In this document: positions 7,326-15,970 of the stretch, in pieces
How the letters are laid out: each line of letters starts with the position of its first letter
Numbering within the stretch: the stretch's first letter is position 1
NCBI RefSeq assembly: GCF_004519315.1
Contig: NZ_SOZE01000034.1
Location: 17,658 to 58,415, forward strand
Length of the DNA stretch: 40,758 nucleotides
DNA from: Mucilaginibacter psychrotolerans
GTDB lineage: Bacteria; Bacteroidota; Bacteroidia; Sphingobacteriales; Sphingobacteriaceae
Direction: 5' to 3'
Made by a program: the position numbers and the translations under genes
Notes under the pieces: model-generated
The model's input: the letters and a program-made list of their open reading frames with translations, nothing else
Database searches by the model: none
Told to the model about the DNA's origin: nothing

Positions 7326-8186
7326 CTACAGTTTTTCAATTTCTTCAATCGCCAATTTCGTTGTTTTAGCTATGAAATCAATAGCCAAGCCTTCCTTTTT
7401 AAGCTCACGGGCAATGTCTAATGCTTCATTGTGTTTAGCTTCTTTCACCGCATATTCTAATACATTTTGGTTATCCCATTTATATTTTAAGCTGCTATCG
7501 TACATATCTTTTTCCTCCTTTGTAAGATTTGTATATTCAGCAATGCTGAATAATTTTTCAAATATCGGTTTGCGTAAGTAAACCGGAATTTTGTCCATCC
7601 GGCTCATGTTCTTTAAAACATAAAGCCATTTGTCAAGGTCGTCTATTAAATCAACCTCCTCTTTCACAAATTTACTCAATTCAATATAGGTATAACCTAA
7701 TTTATCGTAAAATATTTCGCCGGTTTCGCGGTTACATAAGCAAATGTCGTGCAGGTAAGCGTTGGCAGGGCTACCCTCTAAACTAAAATCCTCTAATAGC
7801 GCTACCAGATATACTTCGTCAATATTGTATCCCCAAGCATTTCTTTTGCCCTTGGGTGCTTGTTCGCTGATCAACCTGGATGTATAAAACAAAGCCCTTT
7901 CCTTGAAGTATCCTTGCCTGGCTCGTTGTACTTCTATCAAAAAACGCTCGCCTTTATCACCAGTACAAAGCAGGTCAAATATTGCTGTGCCCTCTTGTTT
8001 TATATCTCCGTGGTGTTCGGTTTTATTGTAAACGAGATCCGCAATATGTTTACGCCCGCGGAACACAACGTTTAAAAAGGCAATCAGCAGGTCTTTGTTA
8101 GGCTCACTGCCAAATATCTTCTTGAAAGCGAAGTCAACTAATGGGTCGATATATCTTCCGGGTACAGGCGGTTTGGTTTCAGGCAT
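7326..8186 (-). CDS. Rpn-family PD-(D/E)XK nuclease / putative transposase-like protein
   Basis: This is a 286-residue protein when started at the ATG at 8184-8186 (MPETKPPVPGRYIDPLVDF). An in-frame ATG at 8255 would add 23 unconserved residues. The start of the conserved domain, YIDPLVDFAFKKIFG, is typical of the Rpn / PDDEXK_2 family. The nuclease core reads FDLLCTG, then ERFLIEVQ, which gives the D...ExQ variant. The C-terminus (ELKKEGLAIDFIAKTTKLAIEEIEKL) is the usual short helical tail. Family members promote RecA-independent recombination and have been called transposases, but no terminal inverted repeats flank this gene, so it is not a visible insertion sequence. A strong promoter match lies just upstream. 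Confidence 0.9.
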   Translation of the reverse strand: MPETKPPVPGRYIDPLVDFAFKKIFGSEPNKDLLIAFLNVVFRGRKHIADLVYNKTEHHGDIKQEGTAIFDLLCTGDKGERFLIEVQRARQGYFKERALFYTSRLISEQAPKGKRNAWGYNIDEVYLVALLEDFSLEGSPANAYLHDICLCNRETGEIFYDKLGYTYIELSKFVKEEVDLIDDLDKWLYVLKNMSRMDKIPVYLRKPIFEKLFSIAEYTNLTKEEKDMYDSSLKYKWDNQNVLEYAVKEAKHNEALDIARELKKEGLAIDFIAKTTKLAIEEIEKL

Positions 8187-8189
8187 ATT

Positions 8190-8220
8190 CAAATATAAAG
8201 CTTTACAAGCGGAACGCAAA
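8190..8220 (-). promoter_or_regulatory. Bacteroidota-type promoter of the Rpn gene
   Basis: Read on the minus strand: TTTG (8220-8217), a 19-base spacer, then TATATTTG (8197-8190), an exact match to TTTG-N19-TAnnTTTG. The last G is three bases before the ATG at 8186, so the transcript would be leaderless or nearly so. It also argues against the longer start at 8255. Confidence 0.6.
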
Positions 8221-8292
8221 TTGCCCGTATTTTCATTTGTGCTTTTTAAAAACAATTAACACCTTAGCCACTTATCCTGAAAAACGTACGTT

Positions 8293-10311
8293 ATGAATCG
8301 CCTCGCCAATTCCACCTCCCCATATTTATTACAACACGCCAACAACCCGGTTAACTGGTACCCCTGGGGGCCGGAGGCTTTGCACAAGGCCAAAGAGGAG
8401 AACAAACTGATTTTGGTGAGCATCGGCTACTCGGCATGCCACTGGTGCCATGTGATGGAGCATGAAAGCTTTGAAGACGATGCCGTTGCAGCGGTGATGA
8501 ACGAGTATTTCGTCTGCATCAAAGTCGACCGCGAAGAACGCCCTGATGTTGACCAGATATACATGAGTGCCGTGCAACTGATGAGCGGCAGGGGAGGCTG
8601 GCCGCTAAATTGTATCTGCCTGCCCGACCAAAGGCCTATCTACGGCGGCACCTACTTCCGCAAGAACGACTGGACGAGTCTGCTCTTCAACCTTGCTGAT
8701 TTCTACAAAACCAAGCCCGAGGAAGCCGAGGACTATGCCGTACGCCTTACCGATGGCATCAAACAATATGAATCCGTTGCCTTTGTGCACGAGCAGCCCG
8801 AATATACCAAAGCGGACCTTGTGCCTATCCTGAAAAACTGGAAGCGCTATATCGACGAAGAGGAGGGCGGCCTGGGTGGCGCGCCGAAATTCCCGATGCC
8901 CAATAACTGGTTGTTTTTGATACGTTATGCCCACCTGATGCAGGATGAGCAGATTTCTCGCGTGGCTAAACTCACGTTAAAGAAAATGGCTTACGGCGGT
9001 ATTTATGACCATATCGGTGGCGGCTTTGCCCGTTACGCGGTGGATGGTGTTTGGCATGTGCCGCATTTCGAGAAGATGCTGTATGATAATGGCCAACTCC
9101 TTAGCCTGTACTCCGAAGCTTATACCTGGAATCTCGACCCGCTTTACAAAATCATCGCCGATGAAATTATCAGCTTCGTAGAACGCGAACTAACCTCGCC
9201 CGATTATGGTTTTTATTCTGCGCTAGATGCCGATAGCGAAGGCAAGGAGGGCAAATACTATATTTTCACCAAGGCCGAAATCGAGGAGATATTGGGCGAC
9301 GAAACCGAACTCTTCTGCATTTATTACCACGCTACCGATGCGGGCAACTGGGAGGAAGAACATGCCAACGTTTTCTTCCGCAGGGAAGATGATGAGCCAT
9401 TGGCTGCTACTTTAGGTTTGCCGGTGGAAGCATTGCGAAGCCGCATAGACCTTGCCTGCCAAAAAGTTTTCGATGCCAGGGATAAGCGCATCAGGCCGGG
9501 GCTGGATAATAAGATTTTAGCCTCCTGGAACGGCCTGATGCTGAAAGGCCTTTGCGATGCCTACCGCGCCTTTGATGAGCCGACTTACCTTGACCTCGCC
9601 CTGCGGAACGCGGAATTCCTGAGTAATAACATGCTATCTGGCGATAAACTCCTGCGGATATTCAAAGAGCCCGTGCTTTTGCCCAATGGCGATCACGAAC
9701 CCATCGCCACTTTTTTGGATGATTACGCCAACATCGTAGATGCCTTTATCGCCCTGTATGAATCTACTTTTGATGAGCAATGGCTTACCCGCGCAAAAGG
9801 CATTAGCGATTATGCTATTTTGCATTATTACGATAAGGTCAGCGGCATGTTCTTTTACACCGCGGATGACGACGAGCACCTCATAGCCCGCAAATACGAG
9901 ATGATGGATGGCGTTATCCCCGCTTCCAATTCTGTAATGGCGCGCAACCTAAAAAAGCTCGGGCTATTCTTCGACCAGGAAGCTTATCATGATATAGCAG
10001 CACAAATGCTGCGCAACATCGTACCGCATCTGGCTAAATATAGCACCGGTTACAGTAATTGGACTTCGCTTTTACTGGATGAGTTATTCGGCACTTACGA
10101 GGTAGCGATTACCGGTGATAATGCCGATGCGCTGCGTAAACAGATGGAACAAAACTACATCCCCAATAAAATAATGTTGGGCGGTAAAAAAGGAACACTA
10201 CCTTTGCTGGCAGATAAGCCGGGGGATATCAACCGGATTTACGTTTGCCGGGATAAAACCTGCAGCCTTCCGGTTGATAATACGGCGGATGCATTAAAAC
10301 AAATAACGTAG
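8293..10311 (+). CDS. Thioredoxin-domain protein, YyaL / DUF255 family
   Basis: This is a 672-residue cytoplasmic protein. Residues 1-165 form a thioredoxin-like DUF255 domain with the hallmark NRLANSTSPYLLQHANNPV start, a CHWC redox motif at Cys49-Cys52 (SACHWCHVMEHESFED) and GGWPLN further on. The rest is an alpha/alpha-barrel fold like N-acylglucosamine 2-epimerase (for example HVPHFEKMLYDNGQLL, ASWNGLMLKGL). This architecture is that of bacterial YyaL and human spermatogenesis-associated protein 20. The length is normal for the family. The biochemical role is not established. It is monocistronic, divergent from the Rpn gene. Confidence 0.93.
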   Translation: MNRLANSTSPYLLQHANNPVNWYPWGPEALHKAKEENKLILVSIGYSACHWCHVMEHESFEDDAVAAVMNEYFVCIKVDREERPDVDQIYMSAVQLMSGRGGWPLNCICLPDQRPIYGGTYFRKNDWTSLLFNLADFYKTKPEEAEDYAVRLTDGIKQYESVAFVHEQPEYTKADLVPILKNWKRYIDEEEGGLGGAPKFPMPNNWLFLIRYAHLMQDEQISRVAKLTLKKMAYGGIYDHIGGGFARYAVDGVWHVPHFEKMLYDNGQLLSLYSEAYTWNLDPLYKIIADEIISFVERELTSPDYGFYSALDADSEGKEGKYYIFTKAEIEEILGDETELFCIYYHATDAGNWEEEHANVFFRREDDEPLAATLGLPVEALRSRIDLACQKVFDARDKRIRPGLDNKILASWNGLMLKGLCDAYRAFDEPTYLDLALRNAEFLSNNMLSGDKLLRIFKEPVLLPNGDHEPIATFLDDYANIVDAFIALYESTFDEQWLTRAKGISDYAILHYYDKVSGMFFYTADDDEHLIARKYEMMDGVIPASNSVMARNLKKLGLFFDQEAYHDIAAQMLRNIVPHLAKYSTGYSNWTSLLLDELFGTYEVAITGDNADALRKQMEQNYIPNKIMLGGKKGTLPLLADKPGDINRIYVCRDKTCSLPVDNTADALKQIT

Positions 10312-10492
10312 TAAATTCTAATATCTAAAATCGAAATTCGAAAAAAAAAAGCAACGCAATACCAACAAAGTTTAGGGTTAGGCGTTCGAATTTAGACTAA
10401 GCAATAGAGTTTAGAATTGAGTATTTAAATTTTAGCCTTTAGAGTTTAGGCTTTAGATTTTAGGATTTAATTGTTAACGAATAATCATTATA
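10312..10492. repeat. AT-rich degenerate TTTAG-type repeat spacer
   Basis: This is intergenic, with many imperfect copies of tttaga/tttagg (for example gagtttagaattgag, gagtttaggctttagatttt). It looks like a slipped or decayed simple repeat and contains no ORF. A poly-A run (10 bases) lies near 10340. The promoter of the next gene must lie here but shows no clear match. Confidence 0.5.
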
Positions 10493-10993
10493 ATGAAAAT
10501 TGAACCACAACACGTAGTATCATTAACATACGATTTGTATGTTAAACAAGAAGATGGCAGCGAAGGCCTGGCAGAAAGCGCAACGCAGGAGCAACCGCTA
10601 ACCTTTTTGTTCGGCGCGGGCCAAATGATACCCAAATTCGAAGAGAACTTAAGCACCCTATCAACAGGTGATACCTATGATTTCCGTATATCAGCAGCAG
10701 AAGGTTACGGTGAATTCGACGAAGAAGCAGTAGCTAACTTGCCGAAAGAAATGTTCCAGGGTGCCGAGATACCGCAAATTGGCGAAGTATTGCCTTTGCA
10801 GGATAATAATGGCAACCGTTTCCAGGGCCAGGTAGTTTCGGTTACCGAAGACTCGGTAATTGTAGATCTTAATCACCCTATGGCCGGCCAGGAACTGCAT
10901 TTTAAAGGCGAGATATTGAACGTGCGCCCTGCAACGCCGGAGGAACTTTCTCACGGCCACGCACACGGCCCGGATGGCCACCACCATCACTAA
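10493..10993 (+). CDS. slyD: SlyD-like FKBP-type peptidyl-prolyl cis-trans isomerase
   Basis: This 166-residue cytoplasmic folding catalyst and metallochaperone-like protein has an FKBP half-domain at about 1-70 (VVSLTYDLYVKQEDG, then FLFGAGQMIPKFEENL) interrupted by an insert-in-flap chaperone domain at about 72-125 (ISAAEGYGEFDEEAV to VDLNHPMAGQELHFKGEI). It ends in a histidine-rich tail, HGHAHGPDGHHHH, likely to bind nickel or zinc. AEGYGE and NHPLAG-type motifs are diagnostic of SlyD/FkpB. The start ATG is at 10493. It is followed by a strong hairpin. Confidence 0.93.
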   Translation: MKIEPQHVVSLTYDLYVKQEDGSEGLAESATQEQPLTFLFGAGQMIPKFEENLSTLSTGDTYDFRISAAEGYGEFDEEAVANLPKEMFQGAEIPQIGEVLPLQDNNGNRFQGQVVSVTEDSVIVDLNHPMAGQELHFKGEILNVRPATPEELSHGHAHGPDGHHHH

Positions 10994-11020
10994 GTCTAAG
11001 GCTTAAACACAACGTACAAC

Positions 11021-11049
11021 AGGCGCATCGTATAATTTACGGTGCGCCT
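11021..11049 (+). terminator. Stem-loop after slyD
   Basis: This is a 12-base-pair stem (AGGCGCATCGTA / TACGGTGCGCCT, one G-U pair) with a 5-base loop, 27 bases after the slyD stop. There is no T run, so it may be a weak terminator or an mRNA-stabilising end. Confidence 0.55.
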
Positions 11050-11130
11050 GTGTTGTTAGTGGCAAACAGAAAGAACGGTTTAACAAAAGGGCCGCTTCCG
11101 GTTTAGTGCATTACGCAATGTAGTGGCGAC

Positions 11131-11823
11131 TTAGTCAAAATCGAGGTGATTATTATCGGTGATGTATGCTTTTATCATGATGCGGCAGGCAATGCCCTCG
11201 CCATTTAACGTAGCGGGTGTGAATATTTTGTCGGCCTCGTCGGGCAGGTTGGTGTTCATGTTGATAACCCTTACGGTTTTGCCTTTGATATTAAGGTTTA
11301 CTTTATAGCTCGCCAATCGGCCAAGTGGGCTTATCAGCAGTTCTACAGTTACATCGAAGAAGTTTTTGTTTGACGGGTCGATGTAATCGGGTAAGGTAAA
11401 CAACTGTAGGTAGGGGATATACCCGTAATACCTGCCGCCTATTTTAATAGGTTTGGTCACTTTATCGGTAGGCTGTAGCTCCCGGTCCACAAAGTAACGC
11501 AGCGAAGAGGTGGTATCTTCCGGTGCTTCGAAAAACAGCTTTTCGGCCGTATAATCATATACTTCAAGCTGCTGGCCTTGCGAACTAAAAAAACGCCAAA
11601 GCCCCACCTTTTTATTATTGTCGTACATGCCGGTGGCTACTACAGTTGTTTTTTGGAAGAGTGCCATGTACAAGCCCTGCTTCACGTTTTTATTGGTTTT
11701 CAACACCGTAGTAACTTCCTGCACGGAGTTGGTAAGCCAGTTTTTTTTCTTCGTGGTTTCCTGTGCGTTTCCGCTATAAGCTAATAATATGCAGGAAAAA
11801 AAAAGGATTAGCGTCTTTAACAT
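11131..11823 (-). CDS. Secreted protein of unknown function, MORN-like and TonB-C-like segments
   Basis: This is a 230-residue exported protein with a signal peptide at 1-20 (hydrophobic core, cut near GNAQ). Residues about 63-90 (GMYDNNKKVGLWRFFSSQG) resemble a MORN/YwqK-type repeat. The C-terminal part (IFTPATLNGEGIACRIMIKAYI) has the look of the TonB C-terminal fold, without a membrane anchor or proline-rich region. It is probably periplasmic. The gene follows the PH-domain gene by 21 bases on the same strand. It may be read through from the hig operon. The function is not known. Confidence 0.75.
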   Translation of the reverse strand: MLKTLILFFSCILLAYSGNAQETTKKKNWLTNSVQEVTTVLKTNKNVKQGLYMALFQKTTVVATGMYDNNKKVGLWRFFSSQGQQLEVYDYTAEKLFFEAPEDTTSSLRYFVDRELQPTDKVTKPIKIGGRYYGYIPYLQLFTLPDYIDPSNKNFFDVTVELLISPLGRLASYKVNLNIKGKTVRVINMNTNLPDEADKIFTPATLNGEGIACRIMIKAYITDNNHLDFD

Positions 11824-11844
11824 GCGTTCAATCTTCGGTTTTGG

Positions 11845-12264
11845 TTATGAATTATACCGGATACCCGGGTTTATTTTTTGTAATTCGGCTACGAAAGCGG
11901 CTTTATCCTGTGGGGAGATTACAACCGAATCGAATTTGTTATAAAACAGCTCCAACCTATCCATCGAAAGGGCAGGGGCGCTCAGTATGCTATGGGTATC
12001 TTCCACTTTGGTTATGCTATTGATATCAACGATAGTATTAAAGAACATGCCGCATTTCACCTTCAACATGCCATCGCTTTGGATGGTATAATAGGTATTG
12101 AAAAACACCGGCAAAAACACTGCCGACATTACTGCGAGCAGCAACACCGCTCCAATATACCTGCCGCCGGCAATGTAGCCAACTTCTATCAATAGCAAAA
12201 TAATCAGCGGGATAAAGATAACGAACCCCCTCTTCGACGGGAATTTTTGCGCATGGTTTAACAT
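11845..12264 (-). CDS. Membrane protein with bacterial PH domain
   Basis: This is a 139-residue protein. It has two membrane helices at about 13-32 and 36-57, then a compact beta-rich domain (YYTIQSDGMLKVKCGMFFNTIVDINSITKVEDTHSILSAPALSMDRLELFY) typical of the bacterial PH family formerly DUF1200 (YdbT/YyaB-like). ALSMDRLEL... and the final FVAELQKINPGI fit that family well. The role of these proteins is poorly defined. It lies 12 bases after higA and 21 before the secreted-protein gene on the same strand. Confidence 0.8.
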   Translation of the reverse strand: MLNHAQKFPSKRGFVIFIPLIILLLIEVGYIAGGRYIGAVLLLAVMSAVFLPVFFNTYYTIQSDGMLKVKCGMFFNTIVDINSITKVEDTHSILSAPALSMDRLELFYNKFDSVVISPQDKAAFVAELQKINPGIRYNS

Positions 12265-12276
12265 GGGGTGAAAATA

Positions 12277-12576
12277 CTATGCAGAGTGCTGATACTTAAA
12301 GGGCTTCAAGTACAGCTCTTTTGTTTTTTCGGCTGCCAAATGCAGGTTATATTTGGTTTGCAAATTAGCCCATATCTCGGCGGTACCCCCGAATACTTTT
12401 GCAATCCTAAACGACATCTCGGGCGTGATATCCGATTGTTCGTGAATAATCTTGTTTAAGCTTTGGCGCGATATGCCCAGCATTTTAGCTGTTTCGGTTA
12501 CCGTTAATTCATTTGCTGCGATAATGTCCTCCCGCAAAATTTCACCGGGGTGGATATGCCTCATTTGTCTTTTCAT
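12277..12576 (-). CDS. higA: HigA-family antitoxin with XRE helix-turn-helix
   Basis: This is a 99-residue DNA-binding antitoxin. HPGEILREDIIAANELTVTETAK, then MLGISRQSLNKIIHEQSDITPEMSFRIAKVFGG, is the standard HigA/VapI motif set with the HTH at about 27-65. The C-terminal helix (about 68-90, WANLQTKYNLHLAAEKTKEL) is typical of the family. It starts 6 bases after the higB stop, so it is translated from the same transcript. It should neutralise HigB and repress the operon by binding the palindrome at 12875-12902. Confidence 0.93.
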   Translation of the reverse strand: MKRQMRHIHPGEILREDIIAANELTVTETAKMLGISRQSLNKIIHEQSDITPEMSFRIAKVFGGTAEIWANLQTKYNLHLAAEKTKELYLKPFKYQHSA

Positions 12577-12582
12577 GGCTTT

Positions 12583-12867
12583 TTAATGATAATCTATATA
12601 ATCAACGTCAGATGCGTGTTGTCCATCAAATCGAAAGATAATCCGATAATTTTTATTAACCTTAATACTCCAGTAGTCTTTCAGGTCTCCGGAGAGTTTA
12701 TGGATGTTCCAGTTTCGATAAGCGCCAAAATCATCAGGCACTTGTGTTGCTGAGTCAATAACATCCAACATTCGTTCGATGCGGTTAACAAGGTCCACAG
12801 GTAATTTACTGCCATTACCATGTTCCCACAATAGTCTTAACCCTTTGTGTTTGAAGCTTTCAATCAT
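12583..12867 (-). CDS. higB: HigB-family toxin (RelE/ParE superfamily mRNA interferase)
   Basis: This is a 94-residue toxin when started at the ATG at 12865-12867 (MIESFKHKGLRLL). The frame stays open upstream to 12915, but that would run through the operator. The sequence is typical of HigB: IESFKHKGLRLLWE at the start, LPVDLVNRIERMLDVID, then HKLSGDLKDYWSIKVNKNYRIIFRF. As in other hig modules the toxin gene precedes the antitoxin gene. It would cleave translated mRNA on the ribosome. Confidence 0.92.
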   Translation of the reverse strand: MIESFKHKGLRLLWEHGNGSKLPVDLVNRIERMLDVIDSATQVPDDFGAYRNWNIHKLSGDLKDYWSIKVNKNYRIIFRFDGQHASDVDYIDYH

Positions 12868-12874
12868 TTTTACT

Positions 12875-12902
12875 TTGACAACTGTAAATTTACAGTTGTC
12901 AA
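12875..12902. promoter_or_regulatory. Palindromic operator of higBA
   Basis: This is a perfect 28-base palindrome, each arm TTGACAACTGTAAA, lying 7 bases before the higB start. Its centre TAAATTTA coincides with the -7 box of the promoter, so HigA binding would block polymerase. It could also act as a hairpin terminator for the barrel gene ending at 12931. Confidence 0.8.
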
Positions 12903-12916
12903 CTACTAAATCCAAA
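12885..12916 (-). promoter_or_regulatory. Promoter of higBA
   Basis: Read on the minus strand: TTTG (12916-12913), a 20-base spacer, then TAAATTTA (12892-12885), close to TTTG-N19/21-TAnnTTTG with the last G changed to A. The start site should fall near 12878, which leaves about a 10-base leader. Confidence 0.6.
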
Positions 12917-12930
12917 CAAATTCTTATTTT

Positions 12931-15750
12931 CTACTCCGGCCTGCCGCCACCTCCGCCACCTCCGCCAAAACCACCACCACCTTCACCACCGGCGCGCCTG
13001 CCGCCGGCACCGCCGTTGCGACCGCCCCTGCTGCCTGCAAATTTCTGCAGCCTTATGGCAAACGTCAGCATAAAATAACGGCCAAGGCGATTGGTGCGGG
13101 TATCAATAATTTGGTTGCCGCTTACGCTACGGGTTACGCCGGTATTTTGGTTGAATAGATCATAAGCCTGGAAACGCAGCGCGCCAATGTTGCCTTTTAA
13201 AAACTGGTACTCTACATAAGTGCTCAGCAGGGTAGGGTTGGCCTTTACCGTACTGCTGAAACCACGGTTAATTGTTTGGGTAAGGTTGTAGCCTAGTATC
13301 CAACCCTTAAAAAAGTAATTGCGCCCATCAAGCCCCAGCGTCCAGGTGCGGGCATCGGTACTGATGAATGATGGGATGCTGTAATGGGTGGTATTTACGC
13401 TGTAATTGCCGCTCACTTCGGTATCCATCAGGCTGTCGATATCTATGCGGATGCGCGCCCCCTGGTTAAATACCCAGTTTTTACCAACGTTGCGCACATC
13501 GTTAAGGTAGCTGATGTTGTTGTTGAAATTGGCACCACCGTTTAGCGTAACGGTAAACTTGCGGTTGGCAAAGGGTTTGGAGTAAGCGTAGTTGCCATTG
13601 GCCGAGTAAAAGCCATCGGTATTTAAATAGCGGGTTTCCTGTATAGTGTTGTTGCGGCCACCGGTACCCGAAGCATTGCTAACGGTGATAGGCCGCGTGT
13701 TGCTTACGATTCTGTCCTGGGTACTGGTGAACGATAGGTTGGTGAAGAGCGAGTTGCCGCTGGCGATATCGAACTGGTTGTACCGCAGGCTTATGTTGTT
13801 GTTGAACGCCGGTTTTAGGTTGGGGTTACCATAAACACGGTTCTGCGGGTTGCTGAAATCGGGCTGCAATTGTAATTGCGTAAAGCCAGGCTGGCTGTTG
13901 CTGCCGCTATAATTAACCGATAAAGAATGGTTTTTGGCAAAGTTGTAGATAAACCGGGCCGTTGGTATATAATTAAAGGTATTCGTGCTGGTGCTAAAAT
14001 TACGCGATTGCCCATCCAGCGAACTGGGTTGCACGGCCAGGCCCACGGTGTAGTTGTATTTGGTTTTTACGCCGCGCAGGTTAAGCCCGAATTTATTGGT
14101 GATGAATTGGTAATTATACAATGTGCTCAGCGAGTCTACATACGTTTGGCCCAGCGTAACCGGGTCTATGCGGTAGTTATAGCGGTTGTTATCGGTATTG
14201 GTATAATTGTGGTTGTAGTTGGCTTCCAGGTAATTGCCGTTGCCTATGGGCTCGGTGTAGGATAACGATACGCCGTAGCGGTTGCTGCTGTTATTGGTGT
14301 TAATTTGCTGGTACAGAGGCGTTGTTATGCCCGCTTGTTCGGTAGTGTATTGGTCGTTGAGGTCTTGCGTGTTTTTGGAGTAACCCAGGCTGGTATTTAT
14401 GCTGAAGTTGCGCCCCTTTTTTGCGAATTTATGGTTATACAAAACGCTGATGCTGCCGCTTGGTGCGGTAGAGTTGGTTAAGGCCAGTTCGTTACCGGTA
14501 ACGGTGGTATCGTTACGCGTATTGCTGAAGGCATCTGTGCTGTTATCGTTGGAAGAGTTATAGTTGAAGTTGGGGGTTATCTTGAGGTAATTCAGGGTGT
14601 CTATCCGGTACTCCATATTAAAGTCTATCCGGTGGTTAAGGTTATGGGTACGTCCGTCGCTGTTATCGGTACCCAAAATTGCGCCCGACTGGAACAAGCT
14701 TTGCGTTTGCGAGGTGGTGGTGCTCAGCCTGTCGCGATTAGCATAACTATAGCTGCCATAAACGGTTATCTTTTTGCCCCACTCGTTGCGGTAATTAAAA
14801 CCCAGCGAACGGTTGGTGGTGATACCATTGGCCGTGCTTACGCCGCCACCTGCAGACCCGCCTCCACCACCCCGTCCGGCTCTGCCGCCGCCACCCCCGC
14901 CTGCGCCCAGGTTAAAGGAGTTGGTATTGTTATTGTTTACAGTGCCCACCAGCGATACCTGTTCCTCTTCCCTGAAAGCATTGGCCGATATGCGCGCCAG
15001 GTAACGCTCATCGTTACCTATGCCTACCGTGCCCTGCCCAAATTTGCCCGTCCGTTTGCCTTTTTGTATGGTGATGTTTAAGATCTTATCAGGGTCGCCG
15101 GTTTTGATGCCCGTGAGGTTGGCCTGGTCGCCATAGTCATCTATCACCTGTATGTTCTCTACAATATCGGCAGGCAGGTTTTGGGTAGCGGTTTGCACAT
15201 CACCGTTAAAATAGTCCTTGCCATTTACGCGCACCTTGGTAATCTGCTTACCGTGTGCGGTAACGTTGCCATCTTTATCTACCGATACGCCGGGCAGTTT
15301 CTTCAGCAGATCCTCAACCGGCGAACCCTCGCGCACTTTGTAGGCTGCGGCTTTATATTCAACCGTATCTTCTTTAATGGTGATGGGGTTTATAGCAGTT
15401 ACGTTTACCTGCCCCAGCATATTGGTTTGTACTTTCAGTTTAATGGGGTCCAGCCGGATGGCCGTATTCTGGTCATCCATTGCGTATTTCCGGCTCATGG
15501 CTTCATACCCCAATCCCGAAACGGTTATCTTGAAATTCCTCGAAAAAACTGCCCCAAAACTAAACCCGCCTTTGGTGTCGCTGGCTACTACCATGCTATC
15601 CTTATCTGAGGTGAGTTTCACCGTCATCCCGGGCACCGCACCAAGGCTATCTATAAGGGTACCGCTAACGGCGCGCGGAGGCTGCTGTGCAAAAAGTGCT
15701 CTGGCAGAAAGCATAAGGATGAGGAGCAGTAAGGATAAACGTTTTGTCAT
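12931..15750 (-). CDS. Outer-membrane beta-barrel protein, TonB-receptor-like, with glycine-rich tail
   Basis: This is a 939-residue protein. It has a signal peptide at 1-21 (cut near LFAQQ), then a carboxypeptidase-regulatory-like beta sandwich (about 25-115) and a plug-like region (about 120-260, SPVEDLLKKLPGVSVDKDG, VRVNGKDYFNGD, IQVIDDYGDQANLTG). From about 280 it is a large Asn/Tyr/Thr-rich beta-barrel of the outer-membrane beta-barrel family 3 type. A Gly-rich loop follows the plug (about 285-310), and the last 35 or so residues are almost all Gly/Arg, beyond the usual terminal barrel strand. No SusD partner is adjacent and no TonB box is evident, so nutrient uptake is uncertain. Confidence 0.88.
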   Translation of the reverse strand: MTKRLSLLLLILMLSARALFAQQPPRAVSGTLIDSLGAVPGMTVKLTSDKDSMVVASDTKGGFSFGAVFSRNFKITVSGLGYEAMSRKYAMDDQNTAIRLDPIKLKVQTNMLGQVNVTAINPITIKEDTVEYKAAAYKVREGSPVEDLLKKLPGVSVDKDGNVTAHGKQITKVRVNGKDYFNGDVQTATQNLPADIVENIQVIDDYGDQANLTGIKTGDPDKILNITIQKGKRTGKFGQGTVGIGNDERYLARISANAFREEEQVSLVGTVNNNNTNSFNLGAGGGGGGRAGRGGGGGSAGGGVSTANGITTNRSLGFNYRNEWGKKITVYGSYSYANRDRLSTTTSQTQSLFQSGAILGTDNSDGRTHNLNHRIDFNMEYRIDTLNYLKITPNFNYNSSNDNSTDAFSNTRNDTTVTGNELALTNSTAPSGSISVLYNHKFAKKGRNFSINTSLGYSKNTQDLNDQYTTEQAGITTPLYQQINTNNSSNRYGVSLSYTEPIGNGNYLEANYNHNYTNTDNNRYNYRIDPVTLGQTYVDSLSTLYNYQFITNKFGLNLRGVKTKYNYTVGLAVQPSSLDGQSRNFSTSTNTFNYIPTARFIYNFAKNHSLSVNYSGSNSQPGFTQLQLQPDFSNPQNRVYGNPNLKPAFNNNISLRYNQFDIASGNSLFTNLSFTSTQDRIVSNTRPITVSNASGTGGRNNTIQETRYLNTDGFYSANGNYAYSKPFANRKFTVTLNGGANFNNNISYLNDVRNVGKNWVFNQGARIRIDIDSLMDTEVSGNYSVNTTHYSIPSFISTDARTWTLGLDGRNYFFKGWILGYNLTQTINRGFSSTVKANPTLLSTYVEYQFLKGNIGALRFQAYDLFNQNTGVTRSVSGNQIIDTRTNRLGRYFMLTFAIRLQKFAGSRGGRNGGAGGRRAGGEGGGGFGGGGGGGGRPE

Positions 15751-15970
15751 GGCGGTGGATTAATTGCGCTAATGACGGTTAAAGTATCGAGAAGTTTAAT
15801 TGTAATGCCAATGTCATACAAATGTTGCAATGAGAATGCCTTTTTGCTATCAATTTAATTATGTCTTAATTTTTTTAACCTTTTTTATAGGATAAGCCAA
15901 TTGCTTTGCCTATCTTTCGTCCGTCCCCATATATAAAAAACTAATTGATAAACTAACCTCCCAATCCCTA

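Noticed and set aside
12779..13078. Plus-strand ORF with a proline run
   Set aside because: The proline run is only the complement of the glycine-rich tail codons of the barrel gene.
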